Shown piece after piece: positions 9,703 to 18,296 of a stretch of DNA of 64,000 nucleotides. This DNA is from an uncultured Luminiphilus sp. (GTDB lineage: Bacteria; Pseudomonadota; Gammaproteobacteria; Pseudomonadales; Halieaceae), in NCBI GenBank assembly GCA_943787485.1, contig CALSMP010000005.1, positions 215,107-279,106 on the forward strand, written 5' to 3'. The position numbers and the translations under genes were made by a program. The notes beneath the pieces are model-generated. The model saw only the letters and a program-made list of their open reading frames with translations. It was not told the DNA's origin and did not search any database. The stretch's first letter is position 1, and each line of letters starts with the position of its first letter.

Positions 9703-10255
9703 AGTAGGCCCCTAAGGCCGACATCGCCGCCGGCTCCAGGTCTTTGACAACATTTGCCATCAGCGGATGGTACCGAGCCCCCCGCTTGAACCCCATCAGC
9801 TGATTTGCGATGTAGGGAGCACTCTGGCCCGCCAGAATGGGCCACTCGGTGGCAACAGGGTGTCCTTGCATGCCATGGCACGCGTGACAGTAGCCGGCCC
9901 TGTTACGCCCCTCCTCCACCAACGCCGCATTGCCATTCGCTGCAGCAACCAGAGGCTGGCCAGAGAACCAGCTCGCCAACTCGACGATGTCCTGATCGCT
10001 CAGCTGTGCCGCGATAGGGTTCATAATGGGGTTATTGCGATCGCCACTCCTGAATGCCCTGAGTTGCAATGTGAGGTAGTCGGCGTTTTGGCCTCCCAGA
10101 TTGGCGTAGCTGGGATCAATCCCGACCCCGTTTGTACCATGACAGGCTCTGCAGGTTGCCAATGCAGAAGGCTCATCGCCAAAAGCGACTCCCGATCCTC
10201 CTGATAAAAGGACAAGCACAAGACATGCACGACGCAACAAGCCTGGGTTTACCAT
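9677..10255 (-). CDS. Di-haem cytochrome c4-like protein
   Basis: Periplasmic electron carrier of 192 residues with a signal peptide ending near VAFG and two CxxCH haem sites, CRACH at 35-39 and CHACH at 123-127. Two similar halves, each with a Met-containing segment (NPIMNP, HPLMAN) suitable as sixth ligand, give the c4 pattern. Its ATG overlaps the stop of the single-haem cytochrome (TAATG). Position at the end of the aau operon suggests it accepts electrons from the amine dehydrogenase or passes them to an oxidase. It is too short to be MauG, the di-haem TTQ-maturation enzyme. Confidence 0.85.
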   Translation of the reverse strand: MVNPGLLRRACLVLVLLSGGSGVAFGDEPSALATCRACHGTNGVGIDPSYANLGGQNADYLTLQLRAFRSGDRNNPIMNPIAAQLSDQDIVELASWFSGQPLVAAANGNAALVEEGRNRAGYCHACHGMQGHPVATEWPILAGQSAPYIANQLMGFKRGARYHPLMANVVKDLEPAAMSALGAYYAQVIRKD

Positions 10256-10722
10256 TAGATCTCTCCTGTCTCCGGTAACCGCGCAATCTCAGCCAACACG
10301 GCCGCACGGGTATGATCTATTTCCTGAAGGGGTGACTGGCGCAGCCGCCCCACCTCGTCTGCGGTGTAGGGTCGATACTCCCCATTGATCAAGCTCGATC
10401 CCGCAAAATTTTCAATGCACCAATTCAATACCTCGGCCAGCTGCGCATCCTTCAGTTTGGATGTCGCTGACCCGGGTACCTGCACCATGAACTCCCGACC
10501 GCGCTGCGACCGGAGAAACACGCCCATCATCCCTTTGAGGGGCGGCACGGCGTTAACTCCAGAGCCATCAGGAGTGTGGCAACCCTGGCAAAACATTTGG
10601 TAATGATACTTTGCCCGCGGCTCATTGATCTCTGCCTCGGCTGAGCTCCACGAGGTCACGAACGACTGCGCCAGCACCAACACAGCAGCGCAATATCGAC
10701 TGCGAAAGAATTTACTCTTCAA
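10255..10722 (-). CDS. Single-haem cytochrome c of the amine dehydrogenase operon
   Basis: Small periplasmic c-type cytochrome with one haem site, CQGCH at residues 45-49. The open frame extends upstream to 10797 deep inside aauA. A TTG at 10722 gives a clean signal peptide (Lys/Arg-rich start, hydrophobic core, SSAEAE) and an 11-base overlap with the aauA stop, so I prefer it. A predicted protein of about 155 residues results. Position directly after aauA makes it the likely immediate electron acceptor of the dehydrogenase; the Alcaligenes enzyme uses azurin, which is not seen here. The start is the least certain part. Confidence 0.78.
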   Translation of the reverse strand: MKSKFFRSRYCAAVLVLAQSFVTSWSSAEAEINEPRAKYHYQMFCQGCHTPDGSGVNAVPPLKGMMGVFLRSQRGREFMVQVPGSATSKLKDAQLAEVLNWCIENFAGSSLINGEYRPYTADEVGRLRQSPLQEIDHTRAAVLAEIARLPETGEI

Positions 10723-11227
10723 AGGCAACGCCAACCACCACAGCGGTTGAACAGTGATACGCCGCGCTCGCTGTACCCAGACACCAGTTAATGTCATTGG
10801 TCTTGTCGGGCCTGTAGGGCGGCCTATCGCCCTCGTCCCGCTGACAAAGACAGGCGCCGCAGGTCGATTTACCGCAGCAATCGTTGTAGGAAATCACGTA
10901 ATTGCGTCCATCGGCCGGGTTGTGGCAGGTGCCGATCCAAGTCACCGGGGACATTTCGGTGCCCGGTGGACAGGTGTTAGCGCTACCACCACAACAACTA
11001 CACAAAAATCCGTCAATGGCGCAGTACCGCCAATAGTCGCAATCTGTGTCGCTACCCTCCTCCACTGGCCGCGCCGCACCACCCTCGGCGCGGGCAACGG
11101 GTAACAAAGGAACGGTACTGGCACCAACCAACACGCCGCCAAGTGTCTTCAGCATGCCGCGTCGGGACGCCGTCTGTGCTGCCGCGCGCGCACGTCGCTC
11201 GAGCAGCTTATCGATCAATGACATCAT
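10712..11227 (-). CDS. aauA: Aromatic amine dehydrogenase light chain (TTQ subunit)
   Basis: Catalytic light chain of a periplasmic tryptophan tryptophylquinone amine dehydrogenase (primary amine to aldehyde plus ammonia). The 171 residues start with a Tat-type leader (SRRGMLKTLGG, cleavage near ARA). The TTQ tryptophans are Trp97 (VTWIGTC) and Trp148 (DINWC), 51 residues apart as in the family. Asp116 (YNDCCGK) matches the catalytic base Asp128 of the Alcaligenes enzyme. The GFLCSCCGG, HNPADG and CGACLC segments and 14 cysteines match aromatic amine dehydrogenase better than methylamine dehydrogenase. Ser160 stands where Thr172 is expected. The start overlaps the aauD stop. Confidence 0.92.
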   Translation of the reverse strand: MMSLIDKLLERRARAAAQTASRRGMLKTLGGVLVGASTVPLLPVARAEGGAARPVEEGSDTDCDYWRYCAIDGFLCSCCGGSANTCPPGTEMSPVTWIGTCHNPADGRNYVISYNDCCGKSTCGACLCQRDEGDRPPYRPDKTNDINWCLGTASAAYHCSTAVVVGVAFEE

Positions 11228-11838
11228 GATTTGACCTCCACGAAGCGCTCTTCGTCGCGCTTATTCATATATTCTTGTATCGACGCCACGTTGCGCTCCT
11301 TTGCCTCAAACAACGAATCCAAATGCTCGCGAGAATTGACAATACCCATCGATGAGACGCGCTGATTCTCATCAATCAAGACGGCATAGGGCAGCTTGGA
11401 AACACCGTAGCTTTTGCCCACGAGTTCGCTCACCACGTAGGGCAGCTCAATGGATTTACGACTAACATAGCCTGCGTGGTCTTGCTCATCACCATCACTC
11501 ACGAGCACCACATCAACCCACTCTGCCTCGGCGCGAGCAACCGCCATCAAAGCCGGGGTGAGCTCACCACACACGGGGCAATCGGGAGACAGAAAAAACA
11601 GAAGCTGGGAACGGCCGCCCAGAGGCCCAGCGATCGAGACTCTCTCGCCTGTGAGCGTGAGCGCTTCAAGCGCTGGGGCCGCCTGACCGACCTCCAGCGT
11701 CCTATTCACCATAAGGGCGCCAGCTGGTGCAACACGTTCATACAACACGCCCACCTGTCGAAGCAAGACGTAGTTCATGATGGCGAGCACCACAACCGTC
11801 AACCAAAGCAAAATGTTGGACACGACCAGCAAACTCAT
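11224..11838 (-). CDS. aauD: Amine dehydrogenase maturation protein, thioredoxin-like (AauD/MauD)
   Basis: Membrane-anchored thiol-disulfide protein needed in the mau systems to form the many disulfides of the light chain. The true start is the ATG at 11838, which overlaps the aauE stop as ATGA; the frame is open further upstream but that part is the shadow of aauE. The 204-residue product has one N-terminal transmembrane helix (about residues 3-27) and a thioredoxin-like domain with redox motif CPVC at 87-90 (SPDCPVCGEL). Place and order (B-E-D-A) match mau/aau operons. Confidence 0.88.
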   Translation of the reverse strand: MSLLVVSNILLWLTVVVLAIMNYVLLRQVGVLYERVAPAGALMVNRTLEVGQAAPALEALTLTGERVSIAGPLGGRSQLLFFLSPDCPVCGELTPALMAVARAEAEWVDVVLVSDGDEQDHAGYVSRKSIELPYVVSELVGKSYGVSKLPYAVLIDENQRVSSMGIVNSREHLDSLFEAKERNVASIQEYMNKRDEERFVEVKS

Positions 11839-12359
11839 TGTGCTGCTCCCCGCTGCCACCGCTGTCGGTTTTCGATCGCCTGATCCAACGCCGCGTAAGC
11901 GATAACACACACCAGCGCAACAGCGAGAGCAAGCCACACCGCGGTGACACCAAACGGCACGGCGAAGCCTGTGGCCCACAGGGCACACCCCGCGAGTACC
12001 ACATTACGCCAGATAAGCTCGCCACCAACCCGAGTGTCTGATCCGGGGCCGCCGCAACCACAACGTAACTCGACCTGACCACGATAGACATGCCACCCCA
12101 TGACAGCGGCGTAACTTATCAGCAACGCTGCGGCAAGAATCAACCCTAGCTCACGAGAAGCAGGCGCCACCATCAGTGCCGCGGACCCTAGCTCAACAGC
12201 ACCAATCAAACGCACCGCGCGAATACCCGCAGCACTTCCCAAGGTCGACGCGACCGTTTCTTGATAGGCTTGGGGCGAACGCCACTTAGATAGCCCCGCA
12301 TGAGCGAACAGCACCGCCACAAAATAGGTGATGCCACTACCCAAAATTTCCATCAGCAC
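11835..12359 (-). CDS. aauE: Amine dehydrogenase maturation membrane protein (AauE/MauE)
   Basis: Integral membrane protein of 174 residues with four or five hydrophobic segments. It has an N-terminal block FAHAGLSKWRSP typical of the MauE/DoxX-like group and a Cys pair in LRCGCGGPG. In mau systems MauE works with MauD in light-chain disulfide formation, probably relaying electrons across the membrane. It starts right after the aauB stop and ends overlapping aauD, so translation is probably coupled. Confidence 0.85.
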   Translation of the reverse strand: MLMEILGSGITYFVAVLFAHAGLSKWRSPQAYQETVASTLGSAAGIRAVRLIGAVELGSAALMVAPASRELGLILAAALLISYAAVMGWHVYRGQVELRCGCGGPGSDTRVGGELIWRNVVLAGCALWATGFAVPFGVTAVWLALAVALVCVIAYAALDQAIENRQRWQRGAAQ

Positions 12360-12361
12360 GA

Positions 12362-13540
12362 TTACTTGGCTCCCCAGAGAAAGAGTGGCGTTTCCTGACC
12401 AAAGCCAGTGATCTTTCGGATGAACTCGCCGGACAGGCCATCATAAAGCTCGACACTCATATCGACGGGGTTGGTCACCAGCACTTTTGGCTCTTCCCCT
12501 CTCCCCACGGCAAAGCTCAAGCCCCACTCCTGAAGCGGAATCCGTAGAACGCGGCGGCGGGAATCAGGATCAAACACCCAAATTTCTGCTCCGCCAGAAT
12601 TATGCATACCGTCTACGCCGTTGGCTTCGGGATTCATCAAGAAATAAATGCGGCCCAGATCGTCCTCGCCATCAATCTCAATGCCGGCCGGCGCCCAGGT
12701 TGCCTCATCGGGCCCAACCAGAGACCACGGCGCCATCGGTGTGGCTGCGGACCCTGTCATAGCCACGGGGTGAACGGTCGCATCGAAGGCAGGGAAGTAA
12801 GCGATACCCCCCGACAGCGCGGGTCGCTCAAAGACAGGAGAGTCATCCGAATCAAAGAAAACGTCGCTAAAGCTGCGGCCACGCTCTGATCCGTCGTCAT
12901 TCAAGGTAACCGTCAGCATGCGCCCGTCGGCACAAATCGAACTAAAGGCCATACCGCCGTTGGGGTAAATAAAGCTGCAACCGGGCGTCGGTATTTCACC
13001 CATCAGTTCACGCTTCTCGAGATCTACCAAAGACACGGAGGTGGAAGGACTTAGGTTAAAAATGGCCAGCCACTTGTCCTCGTTCAGGGTCTGCAACACA
13101 ACCCGCTCCGGCATTCCCATAAACCGCTTGCCACTGGGTAGCATGACCTCTCCGACCGGCGACAGCGTTACCGTGTCCCATATAGTCAGCACGTCGATCC
13201 TGTCGCCACGGGTACCGCGGGTGTGGAAAGTTTCCACTGACATGATTTCACCGCGAGAAGGCACCTGGAGAATTGCGCCCATCAAACTGTTATTGAACAG
13301 CCCCTTAACTTGGTCACCCAAGGTTTCTTCACTGCTGTCGATGACGTAGATCTTACCGTCTGACATGTGAAAGAACGCCACGTCATGCACGAGAAACCAA
13401 TCAGGTGGGTAACGTTCGGGGAGTGTTTCTATAATGCCAGTTGGCTCGACAGGCAACGGTGGTGGCCTGTCTTCAGCGAGGGCGCTGAGCGCCGCTGCTG
13501 CCAATACCGCACTCACTAACAGTTTCTTGAGCATCATCAA
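12362..13540 (-). CDS. aauB: Aromatic amine dehydrogenase heavy chain
   Basis: Structural heavy chain (beta-propeller) of the TTQ amine dehydrogenase, 392 residues with a signal peptide ending at LSALA. Repeated blade-like segments (MSDGKIYVIDSS, VSLVDLEKRELMGEIPTPGC, EIWVFDPDSRRRVLRIPL) fit the seven-bladed MauB/AauB fold. Three ATG codons in a row open the gene; GGGGAG lies just upstream. It follows the aldehyde dehydrogenase gene by 17 bases and is followed by aauE, D and A in the family order. The light chain carries the cofactor; this chain closes the active-site channel. Confidence 0.87.
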   Translation of the reverse strand: MMMLKKLLVSAVLAAAALSALAEDRPPPLPVEPTGIIETLPERYPPDWFLVHDVAFFHMSDGKIYVIDSSEETLGDQVKGLFNNSLMGAILQVPSRGEIMSVETFHTRGTRGDRIDVLTIWDTVTLSPVGEVMLPSGKRFMGMPERVVLQTLNEDKWLAIFNLSPSTSVSLVDLEKRELMGEIPTPGCSFIYPNGGMAFSSICADGRMLTVTLNDDGSERGRSFSDVFFDSDDSPVFERPALSGGIAYFPAFDATVHPVAMTGSAATPMAPWSLVGPDEATWAPAGIEIDGEDDLGRIYFLMNPEANGVDGMHNSGGAEIWVFDPDSRRRVLRIPLQEWGLSFAVGRGEEPKVLVTNPVDMSVELYDGLSGEFIRKITGFGQETPLFLWGAK

Positions 13541-13557
13541 CTACTCCCCCCCGTCCG

Positions 13558-14979
13558 CTAACCTTTGGCGATTTGCATAGTTTGTATATTAGTGTATTCC
13601 ACGAGCCCGTAACGCCCGAACTCAACGCCAACGCCTGACTGCTTGACGCCGCCAAAGGGGGCGTCAGGCTGGATCATCGCGTGGTTGTTCACCCAAGCTG
13701 TACCGCACTCCAATCGCGCCGCAAGCGCCTGGGCCTTTTCAACATCGCTCGACCACACCGATCCACCCAAGCCGACAGACACAGCGTTCGCTCGCTTGAG
13801 CGCATCTTCTACATCGCTGAATTTAATGATTGGCAGAATGGGGCCAAAGGGCTCCTCCTGCACGAGCCGACTTTCTTCTGGAATGTCTTTGACGATAGTT
13901 ACTGGGAAAAAATAGCCCGGCCGATCTAAGGGACTGCCACCGGTCATAAACGTGGCGCCATCAGCCTTTGCGGCTTCAGCGAGCGCGCATACTTTATCGA
14001 ACTGCATTTTATTCTGAATAGGCCCAAAGTCCGGACTCTCCGACGCTGGACCGGTTTTTACGCTCGCCGCAATCCCGGCGAGTGCGGCACACATGTCGTC
14101 ATAAATATCTTCGTGGACATACAGCCGCTTGAGCGCGGCGCAGGTTTGTCCGTTGTTGATCATCGCTGTCGCAAAGATCTTACCGGCGGCCTCTTCAATA
14201 TTGGTGTCCGGCAGGACAATAGCGGCATCGTTGCCCCCCAATTCCAAGGTGAGACGCTTCAAATTACCCGCCGCGGATTCCATGATGCGCTTACCCGTCG
14301 CTGTGGACCCCGTAAAGACGATCTTGTCGATACCCGGATGTGCAGAAATACCGGCGCCGATATCGCCGCTGCCCGTGACGACGTTGAGTACACCGGGAGG
14401 CAATAGGTCGTTGATAAGATGCATGGCCTTAAGCACAGTCAGCGGGGTGTATTCACTGGGCTTGGCCACCACAGTACAGCCAGCCAGCAAGCCGGGAATG
14501 ATGTGCCAGCAGGTGATCAGGAGCGGGTAATTCCATGGTGTGATGGAACCCACCACGCCAACGGGCTTACGGTGGACCTCTATCCGCGCGTCGTCGTTGT
14601 CCTGTATGACCTCAACGGGCAGATCCAGGCTCGCGGTGTAGCGAATCCAAGCTAGGCAGCCGCCCATCTCAAACATCGCACCCAGCCCAGCAAAGCCCTC
14701 CATAGGTTTACCCTGCTCGCTGCTCAGTAACGCGCCCAGCTCTGGCAGATTGGCTTCGATGCGATCTGCGATCTTGAGAATGATGGCTCGACGCTCATCC
14801 ATGCTCATCGCAGCCCAAGCCGGTTGCGCTGCCCTCGCTGCCGCCACCGCCGCATCGAGGTCTGCCGCAGTCGCTTTTGGCACGGAGGCGATGACCTCTT
14901 CGGTTGCGGGATTTAACACGTCAAAAGAATCGTCAGCTGAAACCGCCTGACCGTTTATAAGCATGTGATAGTCAGTCAT
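13558..14979 (-). CDS. Aldehyde dehydrogenase, first gene of the aau operon
   Basis: NAD(P)-dependent aldehyde dehydrogenase of 473 residues. The catalytic Cys is in NNGQTCAALKR, the general base Glu in LELGGND, and the Rossmann loop is FTGSTATGKRIM. It is predicted to oxidise the aldehyde made by the amine dehydrogenase, for example phenylacetaldehyde to phenylacetate. This follows from its place at the head of the aau operon and next to the phenylacetate genes; the sequence alone does not fix the substrate. A palindromic operator-like site lies 164 bases upstream. Confidence 0.88.
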   Translation of the reverse strand: MTDYHMLINGQAVSADDSFDVLNPATEEVIASVPKATAADLDAAVAAARAAQPAWAAMSMDERRAIILKIADRIEANLPELGALLSSEQGKPMEGFAGLGAMFEMGGCLAWIRYTASLDLPVEVIQDNDDARIEVHRKPVGVVGSITPWNYPLLITCWHIIPGLLAGCTVVAKPSEYTPLTVLKAMHLINDLLPPGVLNVVTGSGDIGAGISAHPGIDKIVFTGSTATGKRIMESAAGNLKRLTLELGGNDAAIVLPDTNIEEAAGKIFATAMINNGQTCAALKRLYVHEDIYDDMCAALAGIAASVKTGPASESPDFGPIQNKMQFDKVCALAEAAKADGATFMTGGSPLDRPGYFFPVTIVKDIPEESRLVQEEPFGPILPIIKFSDVEDALKRANAVSVGLGGSVWSSDVEKAQALAARLECGTAWVNNHAMIQPDAPFGGVKQSGVGVEFGRYGLVEYTNIQTMQIAKG

Positions 14980-15142
14980 GTGACCCCCGTTTTCATTATT
15001 TTTGCGTAACTCTGGACCGCCGCAAACGCCAGCTTTCCGTTTTTTACCCTCACACCATTCCAGGTCAACGTCTTCCCCGCGACTCTCTCCGCTTGGAGCC
15101 TAAATCGGGCCGCCCCTTTGGCCTTCTCTCGGGGGGATAACT

Positions 15143-15158
15143 AGGTAACGCGTTACTC
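15143..15158. promoter_or_regulatory. Palindromic operator-like site, copy 1 (aau operon)
   Basis: AGGTAACGCGTTACTC, with a perfect 12-bp core GTAACGCGTTAC, in the 240-base gap upstream of the aldehyde dehydrogenase-aau operon. The same motif occurs at 43355-43370 and 45601-45616. Unlike those copies, I see no strong -35 at the same relative position. The rest of the gap holds no gene. Confidence 0.6.
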
Positions 15159-15219
15159 AGTTTAGTGTAGTCCTCGCCAGGTTAAAACCCCGCTGGTATA
15201 GCACCGTGCATCAACGCCC

Positions 15220-16890
15220 TCAGCTAGTGGCTCCCTCGCCTGCCGGCGAATCGCCAAACTCCGCACGCCACTCGAGCGCACGATAATTCTCTTTATCAAC
15301 GATGCCTCTCTCGCTGTTGTCAGCCATCGATACTAAAAACATCACCATGAAGGATAAGGGCATGGTGAAAAGCGCGGGGTAATCGTAGGGGAACACCGCC
15401 TGCTCATTACCCAACACCGATACCCAAACCTGCGGGCCTAACAAAATAAGCACAATAGAAGACACCAGCCCGACCAAGGCTCCCCAAATAGCGCCGCGGG
15501 TCGTAAGACCACTCCAAAACAGCGATAACAACAGCATAGGGAATGTCACGGATGCTGATACCACCATGGGAATCGTCGCGATAAAAGCCACGTTTTCATT
15601 CTGAAACGCAATGCCCAGCAGCACAGCAGCCAGACCAATTAAAAACACGCTAATACGTGTTAAACGAAGCTCCGTTACAGGATCGGGATTGCCTTGCTTT
15701 AAGACCTCGGCGTAAACGTCGTGGGATATCGCCGCCGCACCCGAGAGTGTGAGCCCGGCGACAACCGCCAGTATGGTCGCAAAGCAGACCGCCGACATAA
15801 ATCCGGTAAGCACGTCGCCACCTACGGCTGAGGCGACGTGGATAGCGGCCATGTTACTGCCGCCAATCAGAGCGCCATCACTATCAAAAAACGCCGGCGT
15901 ATTGTAGACAAGGGCAATGGCACCGAACCCCAACACCAGCAGCGCGATATAAAAATAACCAATAAACAACGAGGCGTAATAAGCAGAGAGTTTGGCCTGT
16001 CGCATATCAGGCACGGTAAATAAACGCATCAGGATATGCGGCAGTCCAACCGTACCAAAGAGCATCGAAATCTGGATAGTCAGTATTTGAATCGGGTCAT
16101 TGAATATGACGCCAGAGGAGAGGATAGCCTCTCCCTTCGGATGATTTTCGGTTGCCTGCTTCAGCAGCGCGGAAAAACTAAAGTCGAGCTTGGCGAGAAG
16201 AAGCAGTGCGATAAGCGTCACGCCAGCTAACAGCAAAATGGCCTTAATGATTTGCACCCATGTGGTCGCCAGCATGCCGCCGAAAGCCACATAGCCCAGC
16301 ACCAATCCACTGACAATAACGAGAGCGAGCTCGTAAGGCAGGCCAAACAGTAACTGGATTAGCTTACCGGCCCCGACCATTTGAGCGATAAGGTACATCA
16401 CCACGATGACGATCGTGCTGAAGGCGGTCACCAACCGGATCGGATTTCTATCCAGTCGCTGCGAGATAACATCGATGAAGGTAAAACTGCCGAGGTTACG
16501 GACGCGCTTTGCGAACAGAAACATCAACACCGGCCACGCACCAAAGGCGCCAAGGGATAGGATCAAACCGTCGAAACCACCAATGAACATTAATCCGGTG
16601 ATACCCAAAAACGAGGCAGCGGACATAAAATCGCCGGCGATAGCCATACCATTTTGCGCTCCGGTAATCTGGCCGCCGGCGTTGTAGAACGTCGAGCTTG
16701 TTGTCGTTGCTTTTGACGCGCGCCAAGTGATAAACAGTGTCGCCACCACGAAGAGCAAAAACATGACTATCGCGGTCGGGTTAAGCGGCTGGCGCGCGAC
16801 CTCGCCATCGATCGCACCCGCGCCGAAGGCCGGCAATGCGACGAAAGGTAAAAGAGCAACGACAACGCGGTGAAGTAAAGCCAACATCAT
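15220..16890 (-). CDS. ActP-type sodium:solute symporter, probable phenylacetate permease
   Basis: Inner-membrane secondary transporter of 556 residues with about 13 hydrophobic segments, an N-terminal signal-like segment, and SSS-family motifs (GDFMSAASFLGITG, GAAAISHDVYAEV). It is close to acetate permease ActP, the group that includes the phenylacetate permease PaaL/PhaJ of Pseudomonas. Position between the amine dehydrogenase operon and paaEDCBA favours phenylacetate, but acetate or another acid cannot be excluded. It overlaps a DUF485 gene by 4 bases, the usual ActP partner. Confidence 0.85.
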   Translation of the reverse strand: MMLALLHRVVVALLPFVALPAFGAGAIDGEVARQPLNPTAIVMFLLFVVATLFITWRASKATTTSSTFYNAGGQITGAQNGMAIAGDFMSAASFLGITGLMFIGGFDGLILSLGAFGAWPVLMFLFAKRVRNLGSFTFIDVISQRLDRNPIRLVTAFSTIVIVVMYLIAQMVGAGKLIQLLFGLPYELALVIVSGLVLGYVAFGGMLATTWVQIIKAILLLAGVTLIALLLLAKLDFSFSALLKQATENHPKGEAILSSGVIFNDPIQILTIQISMLFGTVGLPHILMRLFTVPDMRQAKLSAYYASLFIGYFYIALLVLGFGAIALVYNTPAFFDSDGALIGGSNMAAIHVASAVGGDVLTGFMSAVCFATILAVVAGLTLSGAAAISHDVYAEVLKQGNPDPVTELRLTRISVFLIGLAAVLLGIAFQNENVAFIATIPMVVSASVTFPMLLLSLFWSGLTTRGAIWGALVGLVSSIVLILLGPQVWVSVLGNEQAVFPYDYPALFTMPLSFMVMFLVSMADNSERGIVDKENYRALEWRAEFGDSPAGEGATS

Positions 16891-17129
16891 GACCGCTCCT
16901 CCCGCTGCGACAGCCAGAGGAAAACAGACTCAAGCACAATAAATAGCACGACAAGCACCACAAACATGACGATCGCCCCGGAGAGATACGTGGCTCCTAG
17001 GCGCTCAGCCAAAAAGCTCCCCCATGATGTCCAGTTCAGGGAGAACGAAAAATAGAGCAGCAAATGCAACCCTGTAAACAAGAAACGGCGGCGTGTCCGC
17101 TCTTTCAGCAGGCGATCCTTGGTAATCAT
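16887..17129 (-). CDS. DUF485 small membrane protein, symporter partner
   Basis: 80-residue protein with two transmembrane helices (about residues 15-35 and 48-72) and charged ends. It matches the DUF485/YjcH family encoded directly upstream of actP in many proteobacteria. Its stop overlaps the symporter start (ATGA), so the two are translationally coupled. Its role in transport is not established; a structural or stability partner is assumed. Confidence 0.85.
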   Translation of the reverse strand: MITKDRLLKERTRRRFLFTGLHLLLYFSFSLNWTSWGSFLAERLGATYLSGAIVMFVVLVVLFIVLESVFLWLSQREERS

Positions 17130-17190
17130 GTGGCGTATGTCCCGCTCTTTATTGTTGCTACAAGCATAATGAGATCACCCCCCCCGAGAG

Positions 17191-18294
17191 TCAGTGTCCG
17201 GCCCAACGCTTATCAAAGTCAACAACGACTCTGTCGCTTAAAGGATGCGCCTGGCAGGTCAAAATCATGCCATTGCTGACCTCGTCACCCGTTAGGCCTC
17301 GCTGAATATCCATCTCGACCTCCCCTTCAACCAGTAGCGCCTTGCAGGTGGAGCAAACGCCGCCTTTACAGGCGTATGGAAGATCGAGCCCCAAATTCAA
17401 CCCGGCATCAAGGAGGTTTTCTCCCGCCGCTGCCACATCGACGGTGTTGGCTCGACCATCGCTGATCATGGTGACTTTGGAAAGAAGTTCGGCGTGGGTC
17501 TGGGAACGGGCATGATGTTTCGCCACCCGAGCCTCGGCGTCCTCGGCGGAACTGCCGAAAAGCTCGTACAGCACCTTAGAGTCCTCGATACCTATACCGG
17601 CTAAGCCACGCGAAACTTCTGAAATCATCGATTCGGGTCCACAGAGCATGAACCGATCAAAGCGGCGAAGATCTATAAGCCCGCTTTGCAATTGGGCACC
17701 CTTTTTGTTGTCGATGCGCCCATTTAACACCGGCGCATCCTGTTCCTCGCGGCTAAGGATGTTTATCCACTGAAACCGCTCCATGTATCGATTTTTCAAA
17801 AACGCGAGCTTTTGTCGGAACATAATCGTCGCGGTGCGCTGGTTGCCGTAAATGAGAGTCACCCGACTGTTTGGCTCGCCACGCAAAATTGATTGCATCA
17901 GGGACATCATGGGCGTGATTCCGGATCCCGCGGCGATAAATAGATACTGGCTCGCATCACAGGCATCGGGCTCGAGACAAAAGTGGCCCTGCGGCGACAT
18001 CACCTCAAGCTCGGTGCCCACGGCAAGCTGATCGTTAATAAAATTTGAAAACACGCCACCGGCAACCCGCTTAACCGCAACCTCGAGCATGTCGTTTCCA
18101 TCTGGAACGCAGATCGAATAAGAGCGACTGACCGTCACACCATCTATGACCGCTCGCATGGTGAGGTATTGCCCAGGACGGAATTTAAAGGCATCCCGAA
18201 GATCCGGTGGGACCGCTAGGCCGACTCGAACCGCCGCGTCGGTATCAGGGATAATGTGGGCTACCGTCAAGGGATAAAACAGCTCGCTACTCAT
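17191..18294 (-). CDS. paaE: Phenylacetyl-CoA epoxidase reductase subunit
   Basis: Electron-transfer subunit of the PaaABCE ring 1,2-epoxidase, 367 residues. The N-terminal ferredoxin-NADP reductase part has RSYSICV for flavin binding and GSGITPMMSLMQ for NADPH. The C-terminal plant-type 2Fe-2S domain has YACKGGVCSTCKA and a distal Cys in LTCQAHP. Electrons go from NADPH through FAD and the cluster to the di-iron PaaA. It is the last gene of the paaABCDE block and lies 3 bases after paaD. Confidence 0.95.
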   Translation of the reverse strand: MSSELFYPLTVAHIIPDTDAAVRVGLAVPPDLRDAFKFRPGQYLTMRAVIDGVTVSRSYSICVPDGNDMLEVAVKRVAGGVFSNFINDQLAVGTELEVMSPQGHFCLEPDACDASQYLFIAAGSGITPMMSLMQSILRGEPNSRVTLIYGNQRTATIMFRQKLAFLKNRYMERFQWINILSREEQDAPVLNGRIDNKKGAQLQSGLIDLRRFDRFMLCGPESMISEVSRGLAGIGIEDSKVLYELFGSSAEDAEARVAKHHARSQTHAELLSKVTMISDGRANTVDVAAAGENLLDAGLNLGLDLPYACKGGVCSTCKALLVEGEVEMDIQRGLTGDEVSNGMILTCQAHPLSDRVVVDFDKRWAGH

Positions 18295-18296
18295 CG

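Noticed and set aside
9677..10255. Di-haem cytochrome as MauG
   Set aside because: It has two CxxCH sites but only 192 residues and two c4-like halves; MauG is about twice as long.
10712..11227. Light chain of methylamine dehydrogenase (mauA)
   Set aside because: The GFLCSCCGG, SPVTWIGTCHNP and 14-cysteine pattern agree with aromatic amine dehydrogenase; the phenylacetate genes next to it agree too.
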